Origin: an uncultured Chromatiaceae bacterium
GTDB lineage: Bacteria > Pseudomonadota > Gammaproteobacteria > Enterobacterales > Alteromonadaceae
NCBI GenBank assembly: GCA_937978655.1
Contig: CALJUX010000038.1
Coordinates: 1 to 64,000, forward strand
Reading direction: 5' to 3'
Length of the DNA stretch: 64,000 nucleotides
Shown: in pieces, positions 1-9,014 of the stretch
Layout of the letters: each line of letters opens with the position of its first letter
How positions within the stretch are numbered: the first letter of the stretch is position 1
The notes under the pieces: generated by a model
Told to the model about the DNA's origin: nothing
Seen by the model: the letters and a program-made list of their open reading frames with translations, nothing else
The model's database searches: none
Made by a program: the position numbers and the translations under genes

Positions 1-1272
1 AAAACTTATACCTATGGCAATGGCTTAAAGTTCTCGCAGTTGTTAAATGCGGAATTTAAGCCTTATGAACGTGCTGTACAAAAAGGCACTGTGAATCGCT
101 ATGCCCAGCGCTATCAGTATGACCAAACCGATAATCTGACCACTATTACAGATCTGGTGCAAAGCAGCCAATCAGTAGCGATGTCTTATGACGGCCTCGA
201 TCGGCTGAAAACCGCCACCGGTCCATGGGGAGCAGGAGCTTTTGATTATGATGAAACGGGCAACATCCTTACTAAGGAACTTGGCAGTCAAAAGCTATTG
301 TACAGCTACGACCTGACAAGTAAGCGGCTGAACACTGTAACCGGTGGTTATGCCTTTAGTTACGACGATCGCAGTAACGTGACCCATAACGGCAAACTGG
401 CATTCAATTACAACCGTGCTAATCAACTGATTAATGCCGCCGGTCTGAGTTATAGCTATGACGGTCATGGTCGCCGGGTGATGAAATCGTCCGCCTCAGC
501 GACCGCCTATAGTATCTACAACCAGGCCGGGAAATTGCTGATGACGGACGGAGCAAACGGGCTGGTAAGGTATATTTACCTTGGCAATGACCTGATTGCC
601 AAAGTCGGTTCAAGCCTCGCCTTGGAAGACAAACCTGGCTATACCGGGCATGTCGAGGATAAAACGCTTGGCCTGACTTATATGCAGCAGCGGTATTATG
701 ACCCAGTCATCGGCAGGTTTTATTCTAATGATCCTGTGGGTTTTACACCGTCAAACCCAATGATGTTTAACCGATATGCGTATGCCAACAACAATCCGTA
801 TAAGTTTGTGGATCCTAATGGAAAGGCCGCATTTTTAGTTTTGTTGGCGACCCCTGAAGGTATTGCGTTAGCAGCTACAACGGCGGGTGCTGCTTGGTAT
901 GCTATTAAGGGAACTATTCAAGCTATGTCCTCGGAAGCGTCTGAATCAGATTCTTCCGAGGATGGCGAAGGCAATGATAGCGACAACGATTCTGACGGTG
1001 TATGGGGATCTGCTGGAAACAATAAAGGGAAAAAAGGTAAGGATTTTCGTGGGGGCAAAAAAAGCGAGCGTGATAGCTGGGGAAAGTATTCTGGTAGCAA
1101 ATACAGAGATTTTCGGAAATGGCAGGAAAAAAGAAAACAAAAGGATAGTACCATAAAAGATCTTGAAGACAGCAATGAAGCGGATGAAGCTTATGAAGAG
1201 TTTTTAGATGATACGGGGCGACGTGAAGAAGAAGAACCTGAAAATGACAAAGGAGATCGGAATGGAAAGTAG
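1..1272 (+). CDS. RHS repeat-associated core protein, C-terminal part with variable toxin tip (5' end outside window)
   Basis: The reading frame is open from base 1, so the gene begins before the window. The visible part has YD-type RHS repeats (motifs such as YSYDGHGRR), then the RHS-associated core (RYYDPVIGRF, followed by DPVGF and NRYAYANNNP) ending at DPNGK near base 820. RHS proteins form a shell that encloses a C-terminal toxin, and the core marks the end of the shell. After it come a short hydrophobic stretch and about 120 residues rich in Ser/Asp, Lys/Arg and Glu. This is the variable toxin region; I do not recognise its family and its activity is unknown. It contains a GGKKSERDSWGKY segment of the sort seen at RHS tips. 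The DNA of the tip is AT-richer than the core, as is common for exchanged toxin cassettes. The stop overlaps the start of the next gene. Confidence 0.9.
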   Translation, partial: KTYTYGNGLKFSQLLNAEFKPYERAVQKGTVNRYAQRYQYDQTDNLTTITDLVQSSQSVAMSYDGLDRLKTATGPWGAGAFDYDETGNILTKELGSQKLLYSYDLTSKRLNTVTGGYAFSYDDRSNVTHNGKLAFNYNRANQLINAAGLSYSYDGHGRRVMKSSASATAYSIYNQAGKLLMTDGANGLVRYIYLGNDLIAKVGSSLALEDKPGYTGHVEDKTLGLTYMQQRYYDPVIGRFYSNDPVGFTPSNPMMFNRYAYANNNPYKFVDPNGKAAFLVLLATPEGIALAATTAGAAWYAIKGTIQAMSSEASESDSSEDGEGNDSDNDSDGVWGSAGNNKGKKGKDFRGGKKSERDSWGKYSGSKYRDFRKWQEKRKQKDSTIKDLEDSNEADEAYEEFLDDTGRREEEEPENDKGDRNGK

Positions 1273-1765
1273 CAAGTATTTAGATGATAGCCTTGCCAGT
1301 ATAAAAAATGGCACTCTTGAAATTGAATATTTTGTTAATTGTGTTCTGAAACAACCTAACGCGCATGAAATAATAGAGTGCCTCCGCATCAAGATGCGAA
1401 ATGACTCGGATTTAAGTAATGTCAGCCTATATTGTGGATTGGCCAGGGAGTTTAATGATGGATCTTTTCTTGATGTTTTATGGACGTTGCTGAGAAATCC
1501 AGAAACAAAAGGTCGTCGAGCTAGCATCGTGTATGCAATGGAGAACATGAACCCAATTCAGTACCTAGAAGATTTAGTTGACTTGGCTATTCATGAAGGG
1601 TTTGAAGTACTATCTAATGTAATACTGACTATTGAAGAGTTGGATGGGCATGTTGAATCTGAGATTATTGAAAGATGCATAGAAAAGATAAATTTTGCTC
1701 TTAGTAGTGATATGCCAGAATGGAGACGAGACGCATTAGAATTTATCTTACGAGCAATCTCGTAA
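1262..1765 (+). CDS. Putative immunity protein for the RHS toxin
   Basis: This gene encodes 167 residues, starting at ATG 1262 after a clear AAAGGAG ribosome site and overlapping the toxin stop by 11 bases. The frame is open further upstream, but only this start has a good ribosome site. The protein has no signal peptide, is acidic and appears all-helical, with repeated amphipathic helices reminiscent of HEAT/armadillo-like immunity proteins. No named family is recognised. The assignment as immunity protein rests on position: a small cytosolic gene translationally coupled to the end of an RHS toxin gene and AT-rich like the toxin tip. A terminator follows, so the pair ends its transcription unit. 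Confidence 0.7.
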   Translation: MESSKYLDDSLASIKNGTLEIEYFVNCVLKQPNAHEIIECLRIKMRNDSDLSNVSLYCGLAREFNDGSFLDVLWTLLRNPETKGRRASIVYAMENMNPIQYLEDLVDLAIHEGFEVLSNVILTIEELDGHVESEIIERCIEKINFALSSDMPEWRRDALEFILRAIS

Positions 1766-1802
1766 ATTAAATTTATTTTCCATATTTCTCTATGTTAGGC
1801 AC

Positions 1803-1832
1803 AAGGACACCCATAAACCGGTGTCCTTTTTT
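1803..1832 (+). terminator. Rho-independent terminator after the RHS/immunity pair
   Basis: GGACACC (1805-1811) pairs with GGTGTCC (1820-1826) around a short loop, flanked by AA/TT pairs and followed by a run of T. Confidence 0.8.
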
Positions 1833-2043
1833 ATCCCCAAACCGCGCAAAATCACCAGCAGCCTGATCAGTCATTTCCAGTAGAACCGATCGGCGTTCAC
1901 CAGCAGGGTTGGCAATTGGGTGCAGCGCCTACAACTGTTTGAAAAGTTTTATCAACAGCTCCGGACACCTGGTCTTCTAACCTGAATTCGGCGCTCTGCC
2001 CTTCCCAAAGATAGTGGTGGGGCTTTAGTTTCAAACCCCGCGA
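1833..2043. other. Intergenic stretch, no intact gene
   Basis: This lies between the convergent RHS/immunity and two-component operons. The minus strand has a short reading frame interrupted by a stop that looks protein-like, including ANPAGERRSVLLEMTDQA. It could be a decayed gene remnant, but no family is recognised. Confidence 0.3.
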
Positions 2044-3270
2044 TTACGATGCAGCCACCGCAGCCGCACCATCTGCATTGCCCACCGGTAGTTGCAGCCG
2101 CGCGATAGCGCCGCCGCCCGGCCTGTCCAGTTGCAGCAGCTCACCGCCGTGCTGATGCGCGACCCGGCGCACAATGGCCAGACCGATGCCATGATGGGAT
2201 ACCAGATCGTCGTTGGGTGCGCCGCGATGCCAGCCGGCGCCGTCGTCGCTGATCTCAATCAGGCAATCGCTGCCGTCGCGGCGCACTTCCAGCCAGACCC
2301 GCTGCTGACAATAACGCAACGCATTGCTGAGTAAATTCGACAAGGCCCGGCTGAGCAGCTTGCGGTCGGCCTGGATCGTCAGATTAATATCGCCTTTGAG
2401 TTCCAGCTGATGTTCAGTATTGGCGCGGAATTTTTCCAGTAACTCCGCCAGCACGGTACTCAGCACCACCTGACTCAGCTCCAGATCGGCCCGAAAATCC
2501 TGCTGTGCCAGCCGCAGGTAATCATAAATATTGTCTTCAATTTCCTGCAGATTGCGTTGCACCTGGGCGTACTGGCCATCGTGCATTTGCGCTTCCAGCC
2601 CCAGCATAATAAAACGCAGCCGCGCCAGCGGGGTCTTGATGTCATGACAGACCGTATCCGCCATTTCGCGTTGCAGCTGATTGAGGTTGGTAATGGTCTG
2701 ATTCATTCGGGTTAACGAACGCGCCAGCGGCTGCAGATAAGAATGGGTACTGAGGCGAAAATCCGGCAGGCGGCCTTGCCGGATCTCCTGCAACGCGCTG
2801 ACCCGCAGCGTTTCCACATCTTTAAACACATTCCGGCTGAACCAGAACAGCGCCAACAGCAACAGCACTAAAAATACGTGTACTAAATCAATTGTAAAAT
2901 CAGCACCTTGCGGCAAGTTTAACTGACTGAGACAGATTAAATCGCCATTGTGCATTTCCGCACACATCGACGCATTGCCCGCGCCGTCGCGCAACACTTC
3001 AATGCCGTAACTGACACCTGGCTGCGGTTGCCACAGATCTTTGGCGATCACCACGTACAGGCTGCCGGCGCAATCGTCGTCGATACTGAGACGGCAATGC
3101 AGCTGATGCCCGGCCTGACTGTGCTGATAAACATTGTGCAGCATAGTCCGCGCCGCCACAGTCATGTCGTCGCCCTGATACACCCAGCTGTAAAGCTGGT
3201 TCAGGCTGAAAAACAGCAGCAAAACGACCAGCACTACCCCGATATAAAACCGCAATAACGTTGCGCTCAT
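2044..3270 (-). CDS. Sensor histidine kinase (RstB/EnvZ-like)
   Basis: This inner-membrane sensor kinase has 408 residues. It has a membrane helix at about 7-27, a periplasmic sensor of about 100 residues with several cysteines, a second helix at about 130-146 and a linker. The dimerisation/phosphoacceptor motif CHDIKTPLARLRF carries the phosphorylated His209. The ATPase domain shows NLLSNALRY (312-320), DDGAG (342-346) and GIGLAI (361-366). Its start overlaps the stop of the response regulator by 4 bases (ATGA), so the two are translationally coupled. It is the last gene of the DUF3019-regulator-kinase operon. The signal sensed is not evident from the sequence. Confidence 0.93.
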   Translation of the reverse strand: MSATLLRFYIGVVLVVLLLFFSLNQLYSWVYQGDDMTVAARTMLHNVYQHSQAGHQLHCRLSIDDDCAGSLYVVIAKDLWQPQPGVSYGIEVLRDGAGNASMCAEMHNGDLICLSQLNLPQGADFTIDLVHVFLVLLLLALFWFSRNVFKDVETLRVSALQEIRQGRLPDFRLSTHSYLQPLARSLTRMNQTITNLNQLQREMADTVCHDIKTPLARLRFIMLGLEAQMHDGQYAQVQRNLQEIEDNIYDYLRLAQQDFRADLELSQVVLSTVLAELLEKFRANTEHQLELKGDINLTIQADRKLLSRALSNLLSNALRYCQQRVWLEVRRDGSDCLIEISDDGAGWHRGAPNDDLVSHHGIGLAIVRRVAHQHGGELLQLDRPGGGAIARLQLPVGNADGAAAVAAS

Positions 3271-3968
3271 CCGGCATCCTCCTGGGCAGTCCGGCTGATG
3301 CTGTACCCTTGCCCCCAGACGTTGCGGATATTCCAGCGCGGGTCCAGCGCCTGTAGCTTTTTGCGCAAACGCGAAGCGCGGCCATCAATAGTGCGGTCGG
3401 TGCCGTCATATTCGCGGTTCAGTTGCTCCCGGAACAACCGTTCCCGGCAGACCGCCAGCGGAAAATGCTCCAGCAAGGTGATTAATAACTGCAGCTCGGC
3501 ATTGGTCAGATTCAGCGGCTGGCCGGCGAGGCTGACATGGCCGGACAGCCGGTCGATCCGCAGATTGTCTTGTTGTAGCAGCGGATCCGCCACTGGCTGT
3601 TGTTGCGGCAATGGCAGAAACACCCGGATCTTTGCCAGTAACAGCCGCGGATCTATCGGCTTGAGCAGATAATCCTGCGCGCCCAGTTCCAGTCCCTGTA
3701 ATTGCGCCGTGACCGTGGTTTGAGCCGTCATAAATAAAATCGGGCCTTTAAACTGGCTGCGAATTTGCTGCACCAGCTCAAAACCACTGCTGCCGGGTAA
3801 CATCACGTCGCAAATAATCAGGTCAAAGCCCTGAGTTGCCAGCAGTTTTTTGGCTTTGAGCGTATTGCTGCAGCTGACCACTGTGTAGCCTTCGCTGTGC
3901 AGATAATCCGCCACCAGCCGGGCCAGCTCCTGATCATCTTCCACCAGCAGCAGATGTTGCCGGCTCAT
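3267..3968 (-). CDS. OmpR-family response regulator
   Basis: The protein has 233 residues. The receiver domain starts LLLVEDDQE, with acidic pocket residues at 11-12, phosphoacceptor Asp54 in ICDVMLPG and the conserved Lys in YLLKPID. A winged-helix DNA-binding domain follows (about 130-228), with the ERLFREQL and DGRASRLRKKL segments typical of the OmpR family. It overlaps the upstream DUF3019 gene and the downstream kinase gene by 4 bases each. It should be phosphorylated by that kinase and control transcription; autoregulation of the operon is likely but not shown. Confidence 0.95.
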   Translation of the reverse strand: MSRQHLLLVEDDQELARLVADYLHSEGYTVVSCSNTLKAKKLLATQGFDLIICDVMLPGSSGFELVQQIRSQFKGPILFMTAQTTVTAQLQGLELGAQDYLLKPIDPRLLLAKIRVFLPLPQQQPVADPLLQQDNLRIDRLSGHVSLAGQPLNLTNAELQLLITLLEHFPLAVCRERLFREQLNREYDGTDRTIDGRASRLRKKLQALDPRWNIRNVWGQGYSISRTAQEDAG

Positions 3969-4321
3969 GGTGTGCCCCAGCGGCTGCGTTTCAGCAGTTT
4001 ATCGCCGGCATTAAAATCGATGGTCAGCACTTTGATGGTGCGCTCGGCCAACAGCTGCTGACTGTCAGCAGCACGCAGTTCAAAACGACTGTCTTTTGCC
4101 AGCTGCAATGTCAGTTGCTGCTGCATGCCTGCAGGCCCGCATAACAAAGGCTCGGTTTGTGGCGGTAAATACAAACAGGCCGGCGCCGGCTGCTGCCAGC
4201 GCACTTTCAGTTCAATAGCGCAGTGGTGATATTTCTGCTGGACACAGATCAGTGGTGTCAGCACAAATTCGGCGGCCCCGCAGACCGCCGGCATAGCCAG
4301 CAACAACAACACAAATCGCAT
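3965..4321 (-). CDS. DUF3019-type secreted protein
   Basis: The start is set at 4321 because GGGAAG lies about six bases upstream; the frame also allows 4339 (six residues longer), which lacks a ribosome site. The 118-residue product begins with a signal peptide (MRFVLLLLAMPAVCGA). The mature part has conserved cysteines (LTPLICV, CAIELKVRW, PACLYLPP) in a pattern fitting DUF3019, whose members often sit beside two-component systems in Shewanella-like bacteria. The function is unknown. It is the first gene of an operon with the regulator and kinase, so it may be a periplasmic accessory to the sensor; that is inference. Confidence 0.75.
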   Translation of the reverse strand: MRFVLLLLAMPAVCGAAEFVLTPLICVQQKYHHCAIELKVRWQQPAPACLYLPPQTEPLLCGPAGMQQQLTLQLAKDSRFELRAADSQQLLAERTIKVLTIDFNAGDKLLKRSRWGTP

Positions 4322-4397
4322 CAGTCTTCCCACAGGCATAAGATAAAACCATGCTGTTAGTTGTACCGGTGATTGCGTTGCGGTGCAAGGGCAGGCC

Positions 4398-5132
4398 TTA
4401 GCCGAGAATGCCGCGCAGTGCCTGCTGAATTTGCGCGACTGTGGCCTGCGGCGCCAACCGCACCGTCCGGTAGCTGTCGCCGCGGAAACTGCGGTCCACT
4501 TCCACCAGCATCAGAGTGTCCGCACCATCCGGAATAAAAGACAGTTCGACTTCTTTGACACCGGATAACCACTGCCGTGGCCGGAATTCAAATTCCTGGT
4601 AACAGCCACTCTGGCTGCGTTTCCCCGGCACTTGCAGGTAACCTTTTTCCACGTCCACTTTTTGCAGCTGATAACCCAGCTCCAGCATCGCGCTGATGCT
4701 GTTCAGGATCAGCGGGGACGCGTCAATTCGCAGCAGGTCATTGTCAGACGGGTCCAGCGCCATCGCGATATCGGCTTCGGTGCAAAGCCAGACTTTGCCC
4801 ACAGTATGATGTGGCAGATGTGTCACCGGCAGCTCTTTACTCAAGCGCAGTTCAAACGGGATTTGCTGTTGACTGCCAGGGGCCACACTCATGGCTTCAC
4901 TGAGATGGAAACGTTGCAGGCAAAAATTCTGATAGTGCTCACCGTTGTCGGTGCTGACTTTAACCCTTGTCATCAACGCCAGGCTAAAACCGTTGATTTG
5001 CTGCGCCACAGCGCCGCCCTGGATCAGAATATGCCCGTGCAGAGTGCCGCCCGGCAGCGCCTGGTTGCTGCGCAGCTGCGTGTCTATTTTACAGGCGCCA
5101 ATGCCGGCGGACGCAAGCAATTGTTTTAACAT
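4398..5132 (-). CDS. Spo0M-family protein
   Basis: This soluble protein of 244 residues matches the SpoOM (Spo0M) family in its start (MLKQLLASAGIGACKIDTQL), the arrestin-like beta-sandwich pattern (LPGGTLHGHILIQGG) and its C-terminal region. In Bacillus the namesake affects sporulation; in non-sporulating gammaproteobacteria the family is common and its role is unclear, possibly scaffolding or stress-related. No signal peptide or membrane helix is seen. It lies 76 bases upstream of the DUF3019 gene on the same strand, so co-transcription is possible. Confidence 0.85.
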   Translation of the reverse strand: MLKQLLASAGIGACKIDTQLRSNQALPGGTLHGHILIQGGAVAQQINGFSLALMTRVKVSTDNGEHYQNFCLQRFHLSEAMSVAPGSQQQIPFELRLSKELPVTHLPHHTVGKVWLCTEADIAMALDPSDNDLLRIDASPLILNSISAMLELGYQLQKVDVEKGYLQVPGKRSQSGCYQEFEFRPRQWLSGVKEVELSFIPDGADTLMLVEVDRSFRGDSYRTVRLAPQATVAQIQQALRGILG

Positions 5133-5287
5133 GATGTATTCCTTATCGGTAGAAAATTCAGCAAATCACCAGCTATTTGTGGTCTTTTCCGGTAAAAACA
5201 AGCAAATATGCAACTTATATGTTAACTGATTTTACTTTTCGGCCTGATTGCAGTACAAAGCAGAATGATTTTTTGGCAGCTTAAGGT

Positions 5288-5653
5288 ATGAAGATGTTAC
5301 CGTCGCGGCTTTATGAGAGTTTACCCTATCTGTATCTGGCGGCAGGCATCGCCTGCTTCGCGTTATTGCCGCATCCGTTGGGCGCCTGGGCCGGCGTGTT
5401 GTTAGTCAATGCCGGAGCTTTGGTCTGGATCATGCGGGCGGAGCGCCGCCGGCTGAACCATAAATCCGGCGGCGATGGGTTGTGGCATATGCCATTCTGG
5501 TTGTACGAACTGCAACCCTTTGCTTACGTTGGGATCGGCGCTTTTTTATTCTTCCGTTTTGACAACGAATACTTGTATCCGTCGGCATTAATCCTCTGCC
5601 TGTGTGGTTTGCTGATTTGGCGTTTGCGTTACCAGAGCCGCTTTAAGGACTAA
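5288..5653 (+). CDS. Small inner-membrane protein, unknown function
   Basis: This is a 121-residue protein with about four hydrophobic segments (about 12-30, 34-50, 75-92 and 96-113) and Arg-rich loops that suit an integral inner-membrane protein. The start at 5288 has AAGG only one base away; the in-frame ATG at 5294 is better spaced, so the protein may be two residues shorter. No family is recognised. It is a lone gene convergent with sbcC. Confidence 0.65.
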   Translation: MKMLPSRLYESLPYLYLAAGIACFALLPHPLGAWAGVLLVNAGALVWIMRAERRRLNHKSGGDGLWHMPFWLYELQPFAYVGIGAFLFFRFDNEYLYPSALILCLCGLLIWRLRYQSRFKD

Positions 5654-5675
5654 ACAGCCATGCCTGGATTTACCG

Positions 5676-8600
5676 TTACCAGACCTGCGGTAACTCCAGC
5701 GTACTCCAGCCGGCCCCCGCCTGTTTATGCACTTTTATCTGCACCGGAATGCGTTCTTTCAGCGCTTCAACATGGCTGATAATGCCAATCATCTTGCCAC
5801 CGGCTTGCAGCTGATCAAGCGCCGCCAGCGCGCTTTCCAGCGTGTCCGGATCTAAAGTGCCAAACCCCTCATCGAGGAACAACGACTCCAGCCGGGTTTT
5901 GTGGCTGACCAGTTCAGACAAGGCCAGCGCGAGCGCCAGACTGACCAGAAAACTCTCGCCGCCGGACAAGGTTTTGGTATCGCGCGCACTGTCGGCCTGC
6001 CAGCTGTCCAGTACCTGCAATTCCAGCTCGCTGTCGGCTTTACGCGCCAGCTGATAACGGCTGTGCAGTTGCTGCAACTGCCGGTTGGCCAGCTGCACCA
6101 GCTGCGCCAGCGTCAGCCCCTGCGCAAAACGGCGGTATTTGGCGCCATCGGCGGAGCCAATCAGGCTGTTAAGCTGCTGCCAGTCCTGATACAAAGCCTG
6201 TTGTGCCTGAATTTGCTGATAAAGCCCGGCTTGTTGCTGCGCCAGTTCCTGCTGCTGTCGGAGTTTTTGCTGCAGTTCTCCTGCCTGTTGTTGCTGTTGT
6301 TGCTGTAACTGCAGGGCGCTGTCGATTTGTGCCGGCAGATCCGTCGCCGCAGCGCCTTCCGGCTGTTGCGCTCTGAGCTGCTGCTCCTGCTGCTGCGCCT
6401 GCTGCAATAAAGCACCGGCTTCAGTGCGGGCCTGCGCGATACGTTGTTGCTGCGCTTCCAGCTCCGTTTTTTGCGCCTCACTGAGCTGCGCCATCAAATA
6501 CGCCGTTTCGCTGGCAAAACCGGCCTGCTGCGCCTGTGCCAGCCAGTCCTGTTGCAACTGCGCACTTTGCTGTTGCCATTTATTCAGCTGTTGTTGCTGC
6601 ACGGCGGCACTGCTTTGTAAGCGCTCCAGCTGCTGCGCCTGTTGCTGACACCATTCCAGGCTTTGCCGCACTGGTGGTTCTGCACTGTACGGCAACTCCG
6701 GCACGGGCAGCAGTTGCAGCTGCTGCCACTGCTCATGTTGATGCGCCGCCTGCAGCACCTGCGGTTGCAATTGCTGCAGCTGCTGTTGCGCCTGTTGTTG
6801 TTGCTGTTGCAGCTGACGGATCTGCTGTAACTGCTGCTGACCGGCACTGAGTGCCTGCTGCAGCGCCGGCAACGCCGCAGCGCAGCCAAGCGCAGTGGCC
6901 AGCTGTTGCAGCAGCACCGCGGTGTCTTGCTGCAGCTGGCTGCTGTGTTGCTGTAACTGCCGGATTTGCTGTTGCTGCTGTTGCTGATCCTGCCGCTGCA
7001 GTTCCAGTGCCGACTGCCGCGCCTGCAGCTGTTGTTGCGCCTGTTGCAACTCAGTCTGTTGCGCCAGTTGCCGGACCTGCAGTTGCTGTGCGCTGCTGAG
7101 CTGTTGTTGCAGCGCGGCGATCTGTTGCTGCAATGCCGTCACCGCCTCGCTGAATATCTGACCCGGACCGGCGGCAAAACATTGCTGCTGCTCAGCGCTG
7201 AGCATTTGCACCGCCTGTGCCAGCTGCTGCTGCGCCTGTTGTTGTTGCCGGGTTAATATCTCCTGCCGCGCGGCCAGCGCCGCACCATCATTACCGAGCT
7301 GCTCCAGCTGCTGGCGCAGCTGCAGCACTTGTTGTTGCCAGGCCGAAGGTTCCACCTGCCGGTAATGCGTCACCGCCGGATGGTCAGTACTGCCGCACAG
7401 CGGGCAGGCGCAGCCAGCCTGCAACGCGTCGCGATAGGCACTCAGCTCTTTGATCAGTTGCTGCTGTGCCAGCATCGTTTCTTTGTCGTGCAGCTTGTCC
7501 TGCAACGCTTTGTACTGCTGACGTTTCTGACTGAGGCTTTGCTGCAGGCTCTGTAACTCGTGCGCTAAGTCGTGCAGCAGTTGTTGTTGCTGCCAGCCCT
7601 GGCTGGCTTGTTGCGACGCATTCTGGGCCTGTTGCAGCTGCAACTGCAGCTGATTCAGCTGTTGCTGCAACTGGTCCGGCGCCAGTTGTTGTAACTGCTG
7701 CGCCAACTGTTCTGCCTGTTGTTGCGCCTGCTGCAGCCGGCTTCTGGCTGCCGGCAGCTCGGCTTCGGACTGTGCCGCCAGCTGAACACTGTGCGCCAGC
7801 GCCTGCTCTGCCTCCGGACACTGCGCCTGCAACTGCGCTAAATGCTGCTGTTGTTTCTGCAACTGCTGCAAACCGGCTTGCTGCTGCGCCAGATGGGCAG
7901 CCAGCGTGGCCGGCTCCGGCAATTGCTGCAACTGCTGCGTATATTGCTGGCACTGGCTGTCGCACTGCTGTAATTGCTGCTGCAGCTGCTGCTGTTGTTG
8001 CGCGCTGTCGGCAAGCCCCAAAGCCCGGCCCGCCGCAAACAGCGGATACAGCTGCTGCAGCTGCCGGGCCGTAGCCTGATAGTCCTGCTCGGCCTGGCTG
8101 CGCTGTTCGCGCAGCTGCAGCAACTGCTGGTACAAAGGCCGCAGTGTTAACACCTGCTGATGCAGTTCCAGCTTCGCCAGCCCGACTTTGGCGGCCGCCG
8201 CCTGCGCATCCGCATCGGCCAGCTGTGCTGTGGCGCGCTGTTGCTGCACCTGACTTTGTGCCAGTTGCTGTTGCCACTGCTGTGCGTGCCGCAGCTGCTC
8301 CAGATGGCGGTTGCTGTGCTGGCTGTCGGCCTGCAGCTGCTGTTGTTGCTGTTCCAGTAACGCCAGTTGTTCAGCCGACAGCAAGGTGATGCCTTGCAAC
8401 TGCGCCTGCAGCAGGTCCTGTTGCTGCTTCAGGTTGCGGCATTGCTCAAACACCTGCACTGATAACTGGCCGTAGATTTCGGTACCGGTCAGCTCTTCCA
8501 GCAGCTCAGCCCGTTCATTAGCGCTGGCATTTAAAAATGCCGCGAAATTGCCCTGCGACAACAACATAGAGCGGGTGAAACGGGCGAAATCAAGGCCGGT

Positions 8601-9014
8601 CAGCTGCTCAGTCAGTCGGAGCTTTTCATTGGATTTATCCGTCAGGATAGTGCCGTCCGCACGCGCCAGCTCGACCTTCGCGGCCTGCAGGTTGCCATCC
8701 GGCGCGCCGCGCGAACGACGCTGGCTCCAGAAGGCCCGGTACTGCTGGTCCCGTACCGAAAATTCCACCTCCGCCAGACATTCTGCGGTATGGCGGCTCA
8801 TCAGTTCGTTGCTGGTCTGACTCAGCACTTTCAGCCGCGGCGTCTGGTGATATAACGCCAGACAAATTGCATCCAGCAGCGTACTTTTACCAGCGCCGGT
8901 GGGGCCGGTAATGGCAAATAAATTACTTTGGGCAAAGGCCGGATCGCGAAAATCCACGCACCATTCGCCCCGCAGCGAATTGAGGTTTTGCAGCCGTACC
9001 GCCAAAATCCGCAT
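5676..9014 (-). CDS. sbcC: Exonuclease subunit SbcC, glutamine-rich
   Basis: This is the Rad50-like ATPase of the SbcCD nuclease, which opens DNA hairpins and trims blocked ends. The 1112 residues include a Walker A motif (GPTGAGKST) near residue 40, a long coiled coil, a zinc hook (CPLC) near residue 537, the ABC signature LSGGES and a Walker B motif (LFLDEGFGTLD) near the C-terminus. The length is slightly above the E. coli protein. The coiled coil is unusually rich in glutamine, with runs of up to seven Gln, and its DNA is therefore full of CAG/CTG-like triplets. The start shares one base with the sbcD stop (TGATG), so the genes are coupled. Confidence 0.96.
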   Translation of the reverse strand: MRILAVRLQNLNSLRGEWCVDFRDPAFAQSNLFAITGPTGAGKSTLLDAICLALYHQTPRLKVLSQTSNELMSRHTAECLAEVEFSVRDQQYRAFWSQRRSRGAPDGNLQAAKVELARADGTILTDKSNEKLRLTEQLTGLDFARFTRSMLLSQGNFAAFLNASANERAELLEELTGTEIYGQLSVQVFEQCRNLKQQQDLLQAQLQGITLLSAEQLALLEQQQQQLQADSQHSNRHLEQLRHAQQWQQQLAQSQVQQQRATAQLADADAQAAAAKVGLAKLELHQQVLTLRPLYQQLLQLREQRSQAEQDYQATARQLQQLYPLFAAGRALGLADSAQQQQQLQQQLQQCDSQCQQYTQQLQQLPEPATLAAHLAQQQAGLQQLQKQQQHLAQLQAQCPEAEQALAHSVQLAAQSEAELPAARSRLQQAQQQAEQLAQQLQQLAPDQLQQQLNQLQLQLQQAQNASQQASQGWQQQQLLHDLAHELQSLQQSLSQKRQQYKALQDKLHDKETMLAQQQLIKELSAYRDALQAGCACPLCGSTDHPAVTHYRQVEPSAWQQQVLQLRQQLEQLGNDGAALAARQEILTRQQQQAQQQLAQAVQMLSAEQQQCFAAGPGQIFSEAVTALQQQIAALQQQLSSAQQLQVRQLAQQTELQQAQQQLQARQSALELQRQDQQQQQQQIRQLQQHSSQLQQDTAVLLQQLATALGCAAALPALQQALSAGQQQLQQIRQLQQQQQQAQQQLQQLQPQVLQAAHQHEQWQQLQLLPVPELPYSAEPPVRQSLEWCQQQAQQLERLQSSAAVQQQQLNKWQQQSAQLQQDWLAQAQQAGFASETAYLMAQLSEAQKTELEAQQQRIAQARTEAGALLQQAQQQEQQLRAQQPEGAAATDLPAQIDSALQLQQQQQQQAGELQQKLRQQQELAQQQAGLYQQIQAQQALYQDWQQLNSLIGSADGAKYRRFAQGLTLAQLVQLANRQLQQLHSRYQLARKADSELELQVLDSWQADSARDTKTLSGGESFLVSLALALALSELVSHKTRLESLFLDEGFGTLDPDTLESALAALDQLQAGGKMIGIISHVEALKERIPVQIKVHKQAGAGWSTLELPQVW

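Noticed and set aside
7384..8277. A long frame inside sbcC in another reading frame
   Set aside because: It is Ala/Gly/Thr-rich low-complexity sequence caused by the CAG/CTG-rich coding DNA of sbcC.
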